Source of the DNA: JABJJH01 sp047631095
Lineage (GTDB): Bacteria; Pseudomonadota; Alphaproteobacteria; UBA8366; GCA-2717185
Direction of reading: 5' to 3'
NCBI GenBank assembly: GCA_047631095.1
Contig: JBLHZD010000054.1
Coordinates: 1-16,701 of the forward strand
Length of the DNA stretch: 16,701 nt
This document shows, one piece after another, positions 1 to 6,872 of the stretch (position 1 is its first letter; each line of letters starts with the position of its first letter). Below the pieces are notes generated by a model that ran no database searches, had not been told where the DNA came from, and was given only the letters and a program-made list of their open reading frames with translations. Made by a program: the position numbers and the translations under genes.

Positions 1-70
1 GACCGACAAGAACTTCGACCTGCCGTAGCTTGGTTACAATTTCTTCCGGTTTGTGCTGTTTGTTCGCCAT
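1..70 (-). CDS. IS3-family transposase OrfA, N-terminal fragment (cut by window edge)
   Basis: An ATG at 70-68 on the minus strand is preceded by GGAGG (82-78) at seven bases' spacing. The 23 visible residues begin MANKQHKPEEIVTKLRQVEV. This matches the start of IS3-family OrfA proteins, a helix-turn-helix DNA-binding protein normally joined to the OrfB integrase by programmed frameshifting; the x-PEEI-x-KLR-x-(A/V)EV pattern is typical. The rest of the reading frame lies to the left of the window, so whether the element is intact cannot be seen. Family assignment is by recall of the motif, not by a search. Confidence 0.65.
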   Translation of the reverse strand, partial: MANKQHKPEEIVTKLRQVEVLVG

Positions 71-126
71 CTTTGATCCTCCCTTTCCTAACTATACGGG
101 TGGACCATTTCTTTGGGGGAGGACCA
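1..126 (-). mobile_element. End of an IS3-family insertion sequence, running out of the window
   Basis: The minus strand carries the start of an IS3-type orfA about 55 bp inside a sharp boundary near 126, the usual distance between an IS3 terminal repeat and orfA. The outermost bases in the IS direction read TGGTCCTCCCCC, with the TG tip and run of C seen in many IS3-family ends. To the right of 126 the sequence becomes TPR coding sequence with no start codon. The other IS end, orfB and any target duplication lie outside the window, so the exact boundary is inferred. Confidence 0.6.
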
Positions 127-1216
127 GCGCCCAACGCGACGCCAGTCAGTTTGACGCGGCGATAGAGAGTTTTCGGATCGCGGGAACAGGGACGACGGGG
201 CTCGCCATCGCGCAGGTTAATCATGGCGCCATGTTGCGCGAGGCGGGGAAGACGCGCGAGGCAATTGACGTATTTCGAGATTTATTGGCGCGTCATATCG
301 ACGCCCCCAAAATCGCGCATAATCTGTGCGTTTCACTCATGAGCATTGGCGAAGACGCAGCGGCGGTCGATGCGGGAAAATTGGCGGTCGCGGACGATCC
401 GGATTTTGACGATTACAATTGTTATGGCGGCGCGCTGCTCGCCTATGAAGACTATGAAGCGTCGCTGGTGGCGTTTGAAAAAAGCCTGACTCTGAACCCG
501 CGCGGCGTGACGGCGTTGGCGATGATAAACGGGGCGCTCGCGGGGGTCGGTCGAGACGATGACGTGCGGGCCCTGGTTGATTTCGGGCGGTTTCTGAAAC
601 CGCTTACGGTTCGAACGCCTGCGGGATACGAAGATCTGGCGGCCTTCAACAACGCCATTTATGACGAAGCAATTGATTTTCCCGGTCAGCCGGGCAATGA
701 GCGCCAGACGCTGGATCTGGCGGAAGATCCACAAGGCGCGCTCGCGACGCTGAAGACGATTATCCAAGAGGCGGTCGCGCATTATGTCGACCAGACGCCG
801 GACGATCCCGGACATCCCTTCACCGCCTACAAGCCGAAGCAATGGGATTTGCATATCTGGGCGACCCGCGAGAAGTCATTGCCTTATCAGTTTCCTCATA
901 TCCATCCGCATGGCTGGGTCAGCGGCATATATTATCCGCGCGTCCCGAAATTTTCGGCGCCGCCACCGGAAAACGTACCGGAAAACACAGCGGGCAACGC
1001 ACGGGAAAACACGCCGGGTAATGAATTCCCGGGCCATGTTGAATTTTTGCGCTTTCTGCAATTTTCCAACCGGCCCGTAGTTTCGGAATCAGTTCGTATC
1101 CCGGCGGAGGAGGGGCTCATGGTTCTGTTCCCCCCTATTTTCATCACGGCATCAATCCGTTTGAAAGCGAGACGCCGCGTATGAGCATCGCCTTCAACGC
1201 CATGCCTCGGGACTAG
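127..1216 (+). pseudogene. TPR repeat / 2-oxoglutarate-Fe(II) oxygenase, 5' truncated and frameshifted
   Basis: The reading frame from about 127 encodes TPR-like helix pairs (for example the AMLREAGKTREAIDVFRDLL stretch), followed by a C-terminal domain of the TPR-associated 2OG-Fe(II) oxygenase type. The iron-binding segment HIHPHGWVSGIYY (about 900-940) is clear. Two lesions are visible. The 5' end is replaced by an IS3-family end, so no credible start remains; the frame continues upstream only as antisense of the IS orfA. At the run of six C (1130-1135) the frame shifts: as written it continues as unrelated residues and stops at 1184. One extra C would give FPPYFHHGINPFESETPRMS and a stop at 1214-1216, restoring the second conserved His and the family's C-terminal motif. 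Substrate unknown; relatives are predicted hydroxylases. The C-tract error could be a sequencing artefact, but the missing 5' end would still leave a broken gene. Confidence 0.75.
963..1022 (+). repeat. Five imperfect 12-bp tandem repeats inside the oxygenase domain
   Basis: Units at 963-974, 975-986, 987-998, 999-1010 and 1011-1022 follow the pattern of CCACCGGAAAAC and encode PPEN, VPEN, TAGN, AREN and TPGN. The repeats sit in frame just after the first iron-binding His segment, in a loop region that usually varies between family members, so they look like a slippage-expanded loop. Confidence 0.7.
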
Positions 1217-1276
1217 AGCGGATCCTCTTTAACGGGAAGCGCTTTACGCTTCAAAGTTAAGGATGTGAATCCGCTC
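1216..1276. repeat. 61-bp imperfect palindrome with inner hairpin (REP-like)
   Basis: The arms GAGCGGAT (1216-1223) and ATCCGCTC (1269-1276) are exact inverted copies. Further in, TTTAAC pairs imperfectly with GTTAAGG, and GAAGCG (1236-1241) with CGCTTC (1247-1252) closes a five-base loop. The element starts in the last base of the oxygenase's restored stop codon. Its position just past a gene end and its layered arms suggest a dispersed intergenic palindrome or a bidirectional terminator. No second copy was seen in the window. Confidence 0.55.
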
Positions 1277-1297
1277 AATATCTCAAAATACTGCGCA

Positions 1298-1325
1298 AAT
1301 CGTCGTCGCAGACGATTCCGTCTGC
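1298..1325. terminator. Two overlapping hairpins between converging genes
   Basis: AATCGTC (1298-1304) can pair with GACGATT (1311-1317), and GCAGACG (1308-1314) can pair with CGTCTGC (1319-1325). The stems share bases 1311-1314, so only one can form at a time. They lie 22 bases past the stop of the minus-strand SDR, so the second hairpin may end its transcript, but there is no run of T on either strand, and termination is only inferred. Confidence 0.35.
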
Positions 1326-1346
1326 TCGGGATTTACGCGAGGTTTT

Positions 1347-1880
1347 CTACAAATTCATGTAGCCGCCGCCATTGGAATGCACCGTCTGGCCGGTCATGTA
1401 GCTGGCGCCGGGGCCCACCAGAAAGCGAATCAAATTGGCCATATCCTGCGGCGCGCCTAGGCGGCCAAGGGGAATGTTCGCCGAGGCCGCGCGGGCGGAC
1501 GCTGCGGACAAAGCCGCTGAAGACGGGTTGCCTTCGCGAACTGTATCGAACACGCCGACGACAACCTGATTGGCGCGAATGTTGAATTCGGCCAAATCCA
1601 GCGCCAATCCGCGCATCAGGGCGTTCAACCCCATCTTGCCAGCCATGACATGAGAGCGGCCGGGCGATCCTTTCAGGGACGACATGCCGCCAACGCCGAT
1701 GAGACTGCCGCCGCCGCGTTGTTTCATTGAGGGAATGACCGCCTTGGCCAGGTTAAACCCACCCTGGATTGAAATATCGAGGCTGGTTTTAAAGGTCTCC
1801 CAATCCAGATCATCGAAGGGCGTATTGCTGCGCACCGCGGCGTTGTGGACCATGATGTCGATCCCGCCGAACTCGGCGAT
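1347..1880 (-). pseudogene. SDR-family oxidoreductase, N-terminal Rossmann part deleted
   Basis: About 178 codons of a short-chain dehydrogenase/reductase remain, reading leftwards from about 1880 to a TAG at 1349-1347. Recognisable parts are FGGIDIMVHNAAVR (the NNAG-like strand), a GGMSS segment where the catalytic Ser is expected, AGKMGLNALMRGLALDLAEF (the active-site Lys helix), and the C-terminal GRLGAPQDMANLIRFLVGP and SNGGGYMNL. The first 75 or so residues, including the TGxxxGxG nucleotide-binding motif, are absent. The frame runs on to 1955, but those codons are antisense of the neighbouring LLM oxidoreductase. The YxxxK position reads VMAGK, with Val in place of Tyr; some SDR subgroups seem to share this, but it adds doubt about activity. 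No stop codons have accumulated, so the loss looks recent. Original substrate unknown. Confidence 0.7.
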
Positions 1881-2769
1881 GGCGACCTCCATCGCCATCG
1901 CCTTTGCGCGCAGTCCAATGAATGTCGCCAATATGGCCTGGGACCTGCACGCCAATTCTGGTGGTCGGTTCTATCTGGGGCTGGGTAGTCAGGTGAAGGG
2001 GCATAATGAGCGCCGGTTCAGCGCGCCCTGGTCCGCGCCCGCGCCGCGCTTGCAGGAATATATCGAGGCGCTGCGGGCGATCTGGCGATGCTGGGAATAC
2101 GGTGACAAACTTAATTTTGAGGGCGAGCACTATAATTTCACCCTTATGACGCCGGAGTTTTCACCCCCCGCGACCGGAATGCCCCTCCCGCCGGTATCGC
2201 TGGCGGCGGTAGGCCCGGCGATGCTGAGGGTCGCCGGTCGCGTGGCCGATGGCGTTCGCCTCCATTCCTTTTGCACCCAGCGCTATATGAACGAAGTCTG
2301 CATGGCGCATCTCGCGGACGCCCTGAGGCAAAGCGGTCGGACCCGTGAGGACATTGAAGTGCATGGCGGTGGTTTCGTCGCGATGGGCCCGGACGAAGAA
2401 GCGGTCGCGAAAATGATGGATTCGGTGCGCTACCGGATCGGGTTTTATGGCTCGACGCGAACCTATTTTCCGGTTTGGGAATTATACGGGCTGGAGGATC
2501 TGGGGCTGAAACTGCATCGCATGGTCGCCAATGGCGAATGGGACAAGGTCGCCGGTGAGGTGTCCGATGATGTCGTGCGGTTATTTGCCGCCGTCGGGAC
2601 CTATGACACGATTGCCGGCGCCATCGCGGAACGCTTCAAGGGCGCGGATTCAGTGCGCTTGTCCTTTCCTGAGGGAACCACCGCGGATGCGAAAAGCAAC
2701 CTTGTACAGGAATTGCAGCGCATTGAGACGCCGTTTAAGGGGCACAATACCAAGCGCTGGGCAGCGTAA
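1880..2769 (+). pseudogene. LLM-class (F420-type) oxidoreductase, N-terminus deleted
   Basis: From about 1880 the plus strand encodes roughly 296 residues of a luciferase-like monooxygenase. It resembles the MSMEG_2256-type F420-dependent group: TSIAIAFARSPM, then SGGRFYLGLGSQV, ERRFSAPW, the LMTPEFSPP loop, a GRVADGVRLHSF strand and IGFYGSTRTYFPVWELYG. These segments follow the family order down to a TAA at 2767-2769. The first 60 or so residues with the first beta strand are missing. Upstream codons in frame are antisense of the SDR gene and do not resemble an LLM N-terminus. An ATG at 1879 is in frame but has no ribosome site, and a protein starting there would lack part of the barrel. The frame is otherwise clean, which suggests a recent loss in the same event that cut the SDR. 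Whether it used F420 or FMN cannot be read here. Confidence 0.7.
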
Positions 2770-2788
2770 TTTAAGGCGTCGATAACAG

Positions 2789-2805
2789 GCGGCGGCCAGC
2801 GCCGC
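2789..2805. terminator. GC-rich hairpin between converging LLM fragment and panC
   Basis: GCGGCG (2789-2794) and CGCCGC (2800-2805) form a six-pair stem with a five-base loop, in the 44-bp gap between two gene ends. On the minus strand it is followed by CTGTTATC, only weakly T-rich, so a role in ending the panBC transcript is possible but unproven. Confidence 0.35.
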
Positions 2806-2813
2806 GACCGGGC

Positions 2814-3662
2814 TCAGGCGGGGGTCGGCGCCGCGACATTGTCGATCAATCGAGTGGCGCCGAGATAGGCCGCGACGAACACGCGCGCGTTTCCATTATT
2901 GGCTGCTAGCGCGTCGAGTGTTTCCGAGTCGCGGATTTCCAGATAATCGACCGGATCGAAGCCCAGAGACTTCATGGTTTCGATCCCGTCCGCCAACAAT
3001 GGCGGCGCGTCTTCGCCCGCCGCAAATTTTACAGCGATTTCGTTCAGCAAGCGGTGCAGCGCCGGGGCGAGCGCGCGTTGTTCCGGCGACAGATATTTGT
3101 TTCGTGACGACATGGCCAGCCCGTCAGCTTCGCGCACGGTGGGGACGCCGCAAATTTCTACGGGGATGTCCAGGTCGCGCGCCATTCGCTTGATGACCTG
3201 CAACTGTTGAAAATCCTTTTCCCCGAAATAGGCGCGGTTCGGCAGCGATTGCAGTAACAATTTGGACACCACCGTCGCCACGCCGCCAAAGAAATGCGGC
3301 CGAGCGGCGCCGCACAGGCATTCGCTGAGCCCCGAGACAGCGACGGCGGTGGAAAAGCCGTTCGCGTACATTTCGCTCACATCCGGGCTGAACAGCAAGT
3401 CCGCGTCGAACCCTTCGAGCAAGGCGATATCGCGGCCTTCGTCCCGGGGGTAGGTCTCAAAATCTTCATGTGGCGCGAACTGCGTCGGGTTGACGAAAAT
3501 GGTTGCGATGGCGTGGTCGCATTCCTGCTTCGCCTGGGCGACGAGCGACAAATGCCCGTCATGCAGCGACCCCATGGTGGGGATGAGGCCAATGGTTTCC
3601 GACTGGCTGCGCCATTGACGGACCTGCTGGCGCAGGCTGGAAATATCGCGAACAATTTTCAT
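2814..3662 (-). CDS. panC: Pantothenate synthetase (pantoate-beta-alanine ligase)
   Basis: PanC joins D-pantoate and beta-alanine with ATP, via a pantoyl-adenylate, to give pantothenate, the precursor of coenzyme A; it is cytosolic. The 282 residues match the family length. Visible motifs are PTMGSLHDGH (28-37, with the ATP-binding HxGH-type His pair H34 and H37), NPTQF (58-62), HFFGGVATVVSKL (123-135), GEKDFQQL (147-154) and AMSSRN (183-188, the KMSKS-like loop). It lies 36 bp downstream of panB on the same strand, so the two are probably cotranscribed. The ATG at 3662-3660 has only a weak GGA-containing ribosome site, but MKIVRDISSLR is a normal family start. Nothing looks damaged. Confidence 0.95.
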   Translation of the reverse strand: MKIVRDISSLRQQVRQWRSQSETIGLIPTMGSLHDGHLSLVAQAKQECDHAIATIFVNPTQFAPHEDFETYPRDEGRDIALLEGFDADLLFSPDVSEMYANGFSTAVAVSGLSECLCGAARPHFFGGVATVVSKLLLQSLPNRAYFGEKDFQQLQVIKRMARDLDIPVEICGVPTVREADGLAMSSRNKYLSPEQRALAPALHRLLNEIAVKFAAGEDAPPLLADGIETMKSLGFDPVDYLEIRDSETLDALAANNGNARVFVAAYLGATRLIDNVAAPTPA

Positions 3663-3698
3663 AAGAATTCCGAGTTACTTGGACCGTTATGGAGGCGT

Positions 3699-4550
3699 TT
3701 ACTTGGCGACGCCATAACAATGTTCAAGGGATGGGAAGCGCCGTGCGCCTACCTCTTCGCCATAGGCGTCTGCGGCTTCGGCGATGGCGTCGCCGATGGC
3801 GGCGTAGCGTTTTACAAAGCGTGGTTTGAAATCGCTGAACAGGCCAATTACATCGTCGGTCACGAGAATCTGTCCGTCGCACGCCGGCGATGCGCCAATG
3901 CCAATCGTCGGAATATCCAGCTGTTCGGTTAATCGTCGCGCGACCGGTTCCGCCGTACCTTCGATAACGACGGAAAACGCGCCCGCTTCGGCGATGGCGT
4001 GGCCGTCTTTTTCGATCTGTGTGGCGGTCTCGGCTGACAGGCCTTGGGCGCGAAAGCCGCCCGTCGCGTTGACCGATTGCGGCATCAATCCAATATGAGC
4101 CATCACCGGGATTCCGCGCTGGCTCAGAAATTTGATCGTATCGGCCATCTCGACGCCGCCTTCCAGTTTCACGGCCTGACAGCTCGTCTCCGCCATAACC
4201 CGCGCGGCGCTGTGAAAGGCTTGTTCCGGGCTCGCCTCATACGATCCGAAGGGCAAATCAACGACGATGAACGCGGTGCGCGCCGCGCGCGTCACGGCTT
4301 TGCCATGGGCGATCATCATGTCCAGCGTGACCGCCAGCGTGTCATCCATGCCGTAGATGACCATGCCGAGCGAGTCGCCGACCAGCAGCACATCGACCCG
4401 ACTATCAAGAATTGACGCGATTGGCGCGGTGTAGGCGGTCAGGCAAACGAGGGGCGATCCGCCCTTGCGCGCGCGAATATCGGGTATCGACATCCGCTTT
4501 GTTCGTACGGGAATGCTCACTTCAAGTGTCCAATCCAACGTCGTGGCCAT
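3699..4550 (-). CDS. panB: 3-methyl-2-oxobutanoate hydroxymethyltransferase
   Basis: PanB transfers a hydroxymethyl group from 5,10-methylene-tetrahydrofolate to 2-oxoisovalerate to make ketopantoate, the first committed step of pantothenate synthesis. Counting from the ATG at 4550 (283 residues), the motifs are PDIRARKG (23-30), LLVGDSLGMV (55-64, metal-binding D59), VVDLPFGSY (96-104, D98), KLEGG (128-132), HIGLMPQS (152-159) and VVIEG (194-198, catalytic-type E197). The start is uncertain. The frame stays open to a TTG at 4592, but those residues are hydrophobic and unlike the family. The ATG at 4550 has no clear ribosome site. A GTG at 4520 would give a 273-residue protein beginning MSIPVRTKRMSIPDIRARKG, closer to family starts, with GGA eight bases upstream. 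First gene of the panB-panC pair. Confidence 0.93.
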   Translation of the reverse strand: MATTLDWTLEVSIPVRTKRMSIPDIRARKGGSPLVCLTAYTAPIASILDSRVDVLLVGDSLGMVIYGMDDTLAVTLDMMIAHGKAVTRAARTAFIVVDLPFGSYEASPEQAFHSAARVMAETSCQAVKLEGGVEMADTIKFLSQRGIPVMAHIGLMPQSVNATGGFRAQGLSAETATQIEKDGHAIAEAGAFSVVIEGTAEPVARRLTEQLDIPTIGIGASPACDGQILVTDDVIGLFSDFKPRFVKRYAAIGDAIAEAADAYGEEVGARRFPSLEHCYGVAK

Positions 4551-4725
4551 TAAAATCGCGGCGACAATAAGCAAAAATGCTGCTCTGCACAATCACTCGC
4601 TTCATTTTGTATATCAGCCGTCAGCGGAAAACACTCGAAGAAGACGATATATTCCATTTTGCGTCCGCAGAGACGGCTGAAAACAGTGTCGCGCGGGTCT
4701 CCGATCTACTTTGGGTGCGCTCGGT

Positions 4726-4780
4726 TTTTCCCGGAAAAGGCGATAATTTCACATATGTAAAGGTGTGCGGGTGCATATGC
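4726..4780. promoter_or_regulatory. Cluster of palindromes upstream of the FAD hydroxylase (candidate operators)
   Basis: The 297-bp gap between panB and the hydroxylase contains TTTTCCCGGAAAA (4726-4738, exact 6-1-6 inverted repeat), a -10-like GATAAT (4742-4747), TTCACATATGTAAA (4748-4761, palindromic with one mismatched pair) and GCATATGC (4773-4780, exact). The centres of the two CATATG sites are 22 bp apart, about two helical turns, as expected for cooperative binding of a dimeric regulator. No good -35 box was found. A weaker inverted pair, TCAGCCGTC (4614-4622) and GACGGCTGA (4672-4680), lies nearer panB. No regulator gene is present in the window. Confidence 0.4.
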
Positions 4781-4847
4781 GCTTTTTCTCGTCTGTGCGG
4801 CGGCGTACCATTTCTTCGTGAAAACAGGAGATCTGGGGAGGAAATCA

Positions 4848-5984
4848 ATGGCGGCGCAAGATTTTTCCGTTGCGATTATCGGGGCTGGTATCGGCGGGTT
4901 GGCGGTGGCGGCGACGTTGCGCAAGGTCGGGATCGAAGTACGAATTTATGAACAGGCGAAGGCGTTCGCCCGTATCGGCGCGGGCATCCAGCAAAGCCCG
5001 AACTCGGTCAAGGTTTTGCATCGTTTGGGATTGGCGGACCAATTGGACGCGGCGGCGTTTCGGCCGCATTCGGCGCTGAACCGGGATTTTGTCACCGGAG
5101 AGGTGACCTGGGAACGGATGCTGGGCGCCGAGGCGGAGGCGCAATTTGGCGCGCCCTATTACTTGATGCATCGCGGTGATTTGCACGAAGCTTTGGCGTC
5201 GGTCGTGCCGGATTCAATTATTGACCGAAGCCGTAAATTGATGGGGTTGCGCCAGACCGGCGACGGGGTCGAGCTTGAATTCGAATCTGGCGCAAATGTC
5301 ACCGCCGATGTGGTCATCGGCGCGGATGGGGTGCATTCCGTGGTGCGCGAAATGCTGTTGGGGGCGGAGGCGCCCCAGTTTACGGGCCGCGTCGCCTATC
5401 GCACGACCTTTCCGGCGTCCTTGCTGGGCGGGATGGAGATCGATGATTGCGCCAAATGGTGGGGTCCGGATAGACACATCGTCATGTATTACGTTAATCC
5501 CGGCCGCGACGAGATCTATTTTGTCACTAGCACGCCGGAACCAGACTTTCGGGTGGAGTCCTGGTCGGCGAAGGGCGACCTGGATGTGATGCGCCAGGCG
5601 TATAAGGATTTTCACCCGCAAGTGCGCGCGGTTCTGGATGCGTGCCCGGAAGTGCATAAATGGGCGCTTGTGGCGCGCGACCCCCTTCCGAAATGGGGGG
5701 AGGGGTGCATTACCTTGATGGGAGACGCCTGCCATCCGATGACGCCGTATATGGCCCAGGGCGCGGCGACCTCGATTGAGGACGCGGCCATCTTGTCGCG
5801 ATGTCTGGAGGGTGTTTCGCGCGATGGCGTTGAGCAGGCCCTGCGTCGATATGAGAAAACCCGGATGGGAAGAACGGCGCGTATTCAGACGATTTCCCGG
5901 CTCAACGATATGGACAAAATCAAGGCCGAGATTGAGACGACCTACGGTTATGATGTGTGGGAGGCGCCGCTCGCGTCCGTATAA
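4848..5984 (+). CDS. FAD-dependent aromatic hydroxylase, NicC/salicylate-hydroxylase-like
   Basis: This is a single-component flavoprotein monooxygenase of the p-hydroxybenzoate-hydroxylase fold, expected to use NAD(P)H and O2 to hydroxylate an aromatic acid. The 378 residues show IGAGIGG (11-17, FAD dinucleotide motif), HRGDLHEAL (108-116), GADGVHSVVRE (158-168, DG motif) and MGDACHPMTPYMAQGA (291-306, GD motif). From memory it most resembles 6-hydroxynicotinate 3-monooxygenase (NicC): the stretch CAKWWGPDRHIVMYY (201-215), IYFVTS and the C-terminal YGYDVW are shared. NicC active-site His47 and His302 appear as Gln48 and Tyr301, while Cys201, His210 and Tyr214 are kept, so the substrate may differ. 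The ATG at 4848 was chosen for its GGAGG at six bases' spacing; a GTG at 4818 lacks this. A dioxygenase gene follows after 27 bp, probably in the same operon. Confidence 0.85.
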   Translation: MAAQDFSVAIIGAGIGGLAVAATLRKVGIEVRIYEQAKAFARIGAGIQQSPNSVKVLHRLGLADQLDAAAFRPHSALNRDFVTGEVTWERMLGAEAEAQFGAPYYLMHRGDLHEALASVVPDSIIDRSRKLMGLRQTGDGVELEFESGANVTADVVIGADGVHSVVREMLLGAEAPQFTGRVAYRTTFPASLLGGMEIDDCAKWWGPDRHIVMYYVNPGRDEIYFVTSTPEPDFRVESWSAKGDLDVMRQAYKDFHPQVRAVLDACPEVHKWALVARDPLPKWGEGCITLMGDACHPMTPYMAQGAATSIEDAAILSRCLEGVSRDGVEQALRRYEKTRMGRTARIQTISRLNDMDKIKAEIETTYGYDVWEAPLASV

Positions 5985-6011
5985 AGCGACTTGAAAGAGG
6001 AGGTAGTTGAT

Positions 6012-6854
6012 ATGCCGTTATCCATAACGCCGCTTTCCGAAATCATGGCGGCGGAGGCCACGGGCGTTGATTTGCGCCAACCTCTTGCCGATAAAACCGT
6101 TAAAACCCTGAAGGCGGCTTTGGCGAAACACGCGGTCTTGTGTATTCGCGATCAAACGCTGGATCCGGGCGAATATGTCGCCGCCGCGCGTTTGTTTGGC
6201 GCGCCGGTCCGCCAAGTGAACCGGCATACGCAGTTTCGCGAACATCCTGAAATCGGCATTTTATCGAGCGACGCAACCGATGTTCATGGAACGGGAGAGC
6301 GGGTGGTCAACGGCGCCACCTGGCATACGGACCATTCCTTCACAGAGCGTCCGCCGATGGGCACGATATTATACGCTCTGGTTATTCCAGAAACGGGCGG
6401 CGAAACGAGCTTTTGCGACATGCGCGCCGCTTACGCCGCGCTGGGTGCGGATATGAAACAGCGAATCGATGGGCTGCGCGCGGTCCACGCCTATCAAAGC
6501 AGGCGATCTCCGCGAAAAATGCTGACGCGAACGGATGCGGAAAAAGCCGAAACGGCGGACGTCACTCATCCGCTGGTGCGCGTGCATCCGCCGACGGGCG
6601 CGCGCGCTTTGTATATGAGCACGACCCGGCTTGACCGTATCGCCGACATTGATCTGGCGGACGGCGATGCGCTGGTCGATGAACTGTTCGCGCACGCGAC
6701 GCAGGACAAATTTGTCTATCATCATGAATGGCGCGTCGGCGACATGCTGATCTGGGATAACCGCTGCACCATGCATCACGCCAACGGAAACTATCCCCAT
6801 GACCAGAAACGTCTGATGCAGCGCATTATGATCGAAGGCGAGGCGCCGGTTTAG
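6012..6854 (+). CDS. TauD/TfdA-family 2-oxoglutarate-dependent dioxygenase
   Basis: A 280-residue member of the TauD/TfdA family: Fe(II) enzymes that use 2-oxoglutarate and O2 to oxidise small acids, sulfonates or aryloxyalkanoates. The iron ligands are visible as WHTDHSF (104-110, His105 and Asp107) and WDNRCTMHHANG (248-259, distal His255). T132 in GGETSF and the Arg residues 267 and 271 near the C-terminus fit the 2-oxoglutarate site. The ATG at 6012 follows AGAGGAGG at eight bases' spacing; an upstream in-frame TTG at 5991 overlaps that site and is unlikely. It lies 27 bp after the FAD hydroxylase, so the pair probably acts on the same compound or on successive intermediates. The exact substrate cannot be read from the sequence. 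The stop is 18 bp from the stop of the convergent LLM gene. Confidence 0.88.
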   Translation: MPLSITPLSEIMAAEATGVDLRQPLADKTVKTLKAALAKHAVLCIRDQTLDPGEYVAAARLFGAPVRQVNRHTQFREHPEIGILSSDATDVHGTGERVVNGATWHTDHSFTERPPMGTILYALVIPETGGETSFCDMRAAYAALGADMKQRIDGLRAVHAYQSRRSPRKMLTRTDAEKAETADVTHPLVRVHPPTGARALYMSTTRLDRIADIDLADGDALVDELFAHATQDKFVYHHEWRVGDMLIWDNRCTMHHANGNYPHDQKRLMQRIMIEGEAPV

Positions 6855-6872
6855 CGCGCGCCCTGGATATTT

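Noticed and set aside
30..1184. Intact 384-residue TPR protein
   Set aside because: The first 32 codons are antisense of an IS3 orfA and its leader, and the last 17 or so follow a frameshift away from the conserved oxygenase ending.
1684..2769. Intact 361-residue LLM oxidoreductase
   Set aside because: The first 65 or so codons are antisense of a clearly recognisable SDR gene and have no LLM likeness, and no ribosome site precedes the start.
3294..3932. 212-codon plus-strand frame across panC and panB
   Set aside because: It is antisense to two well-supported biosynthetic genes and has no recognisable domain or ribosome site.
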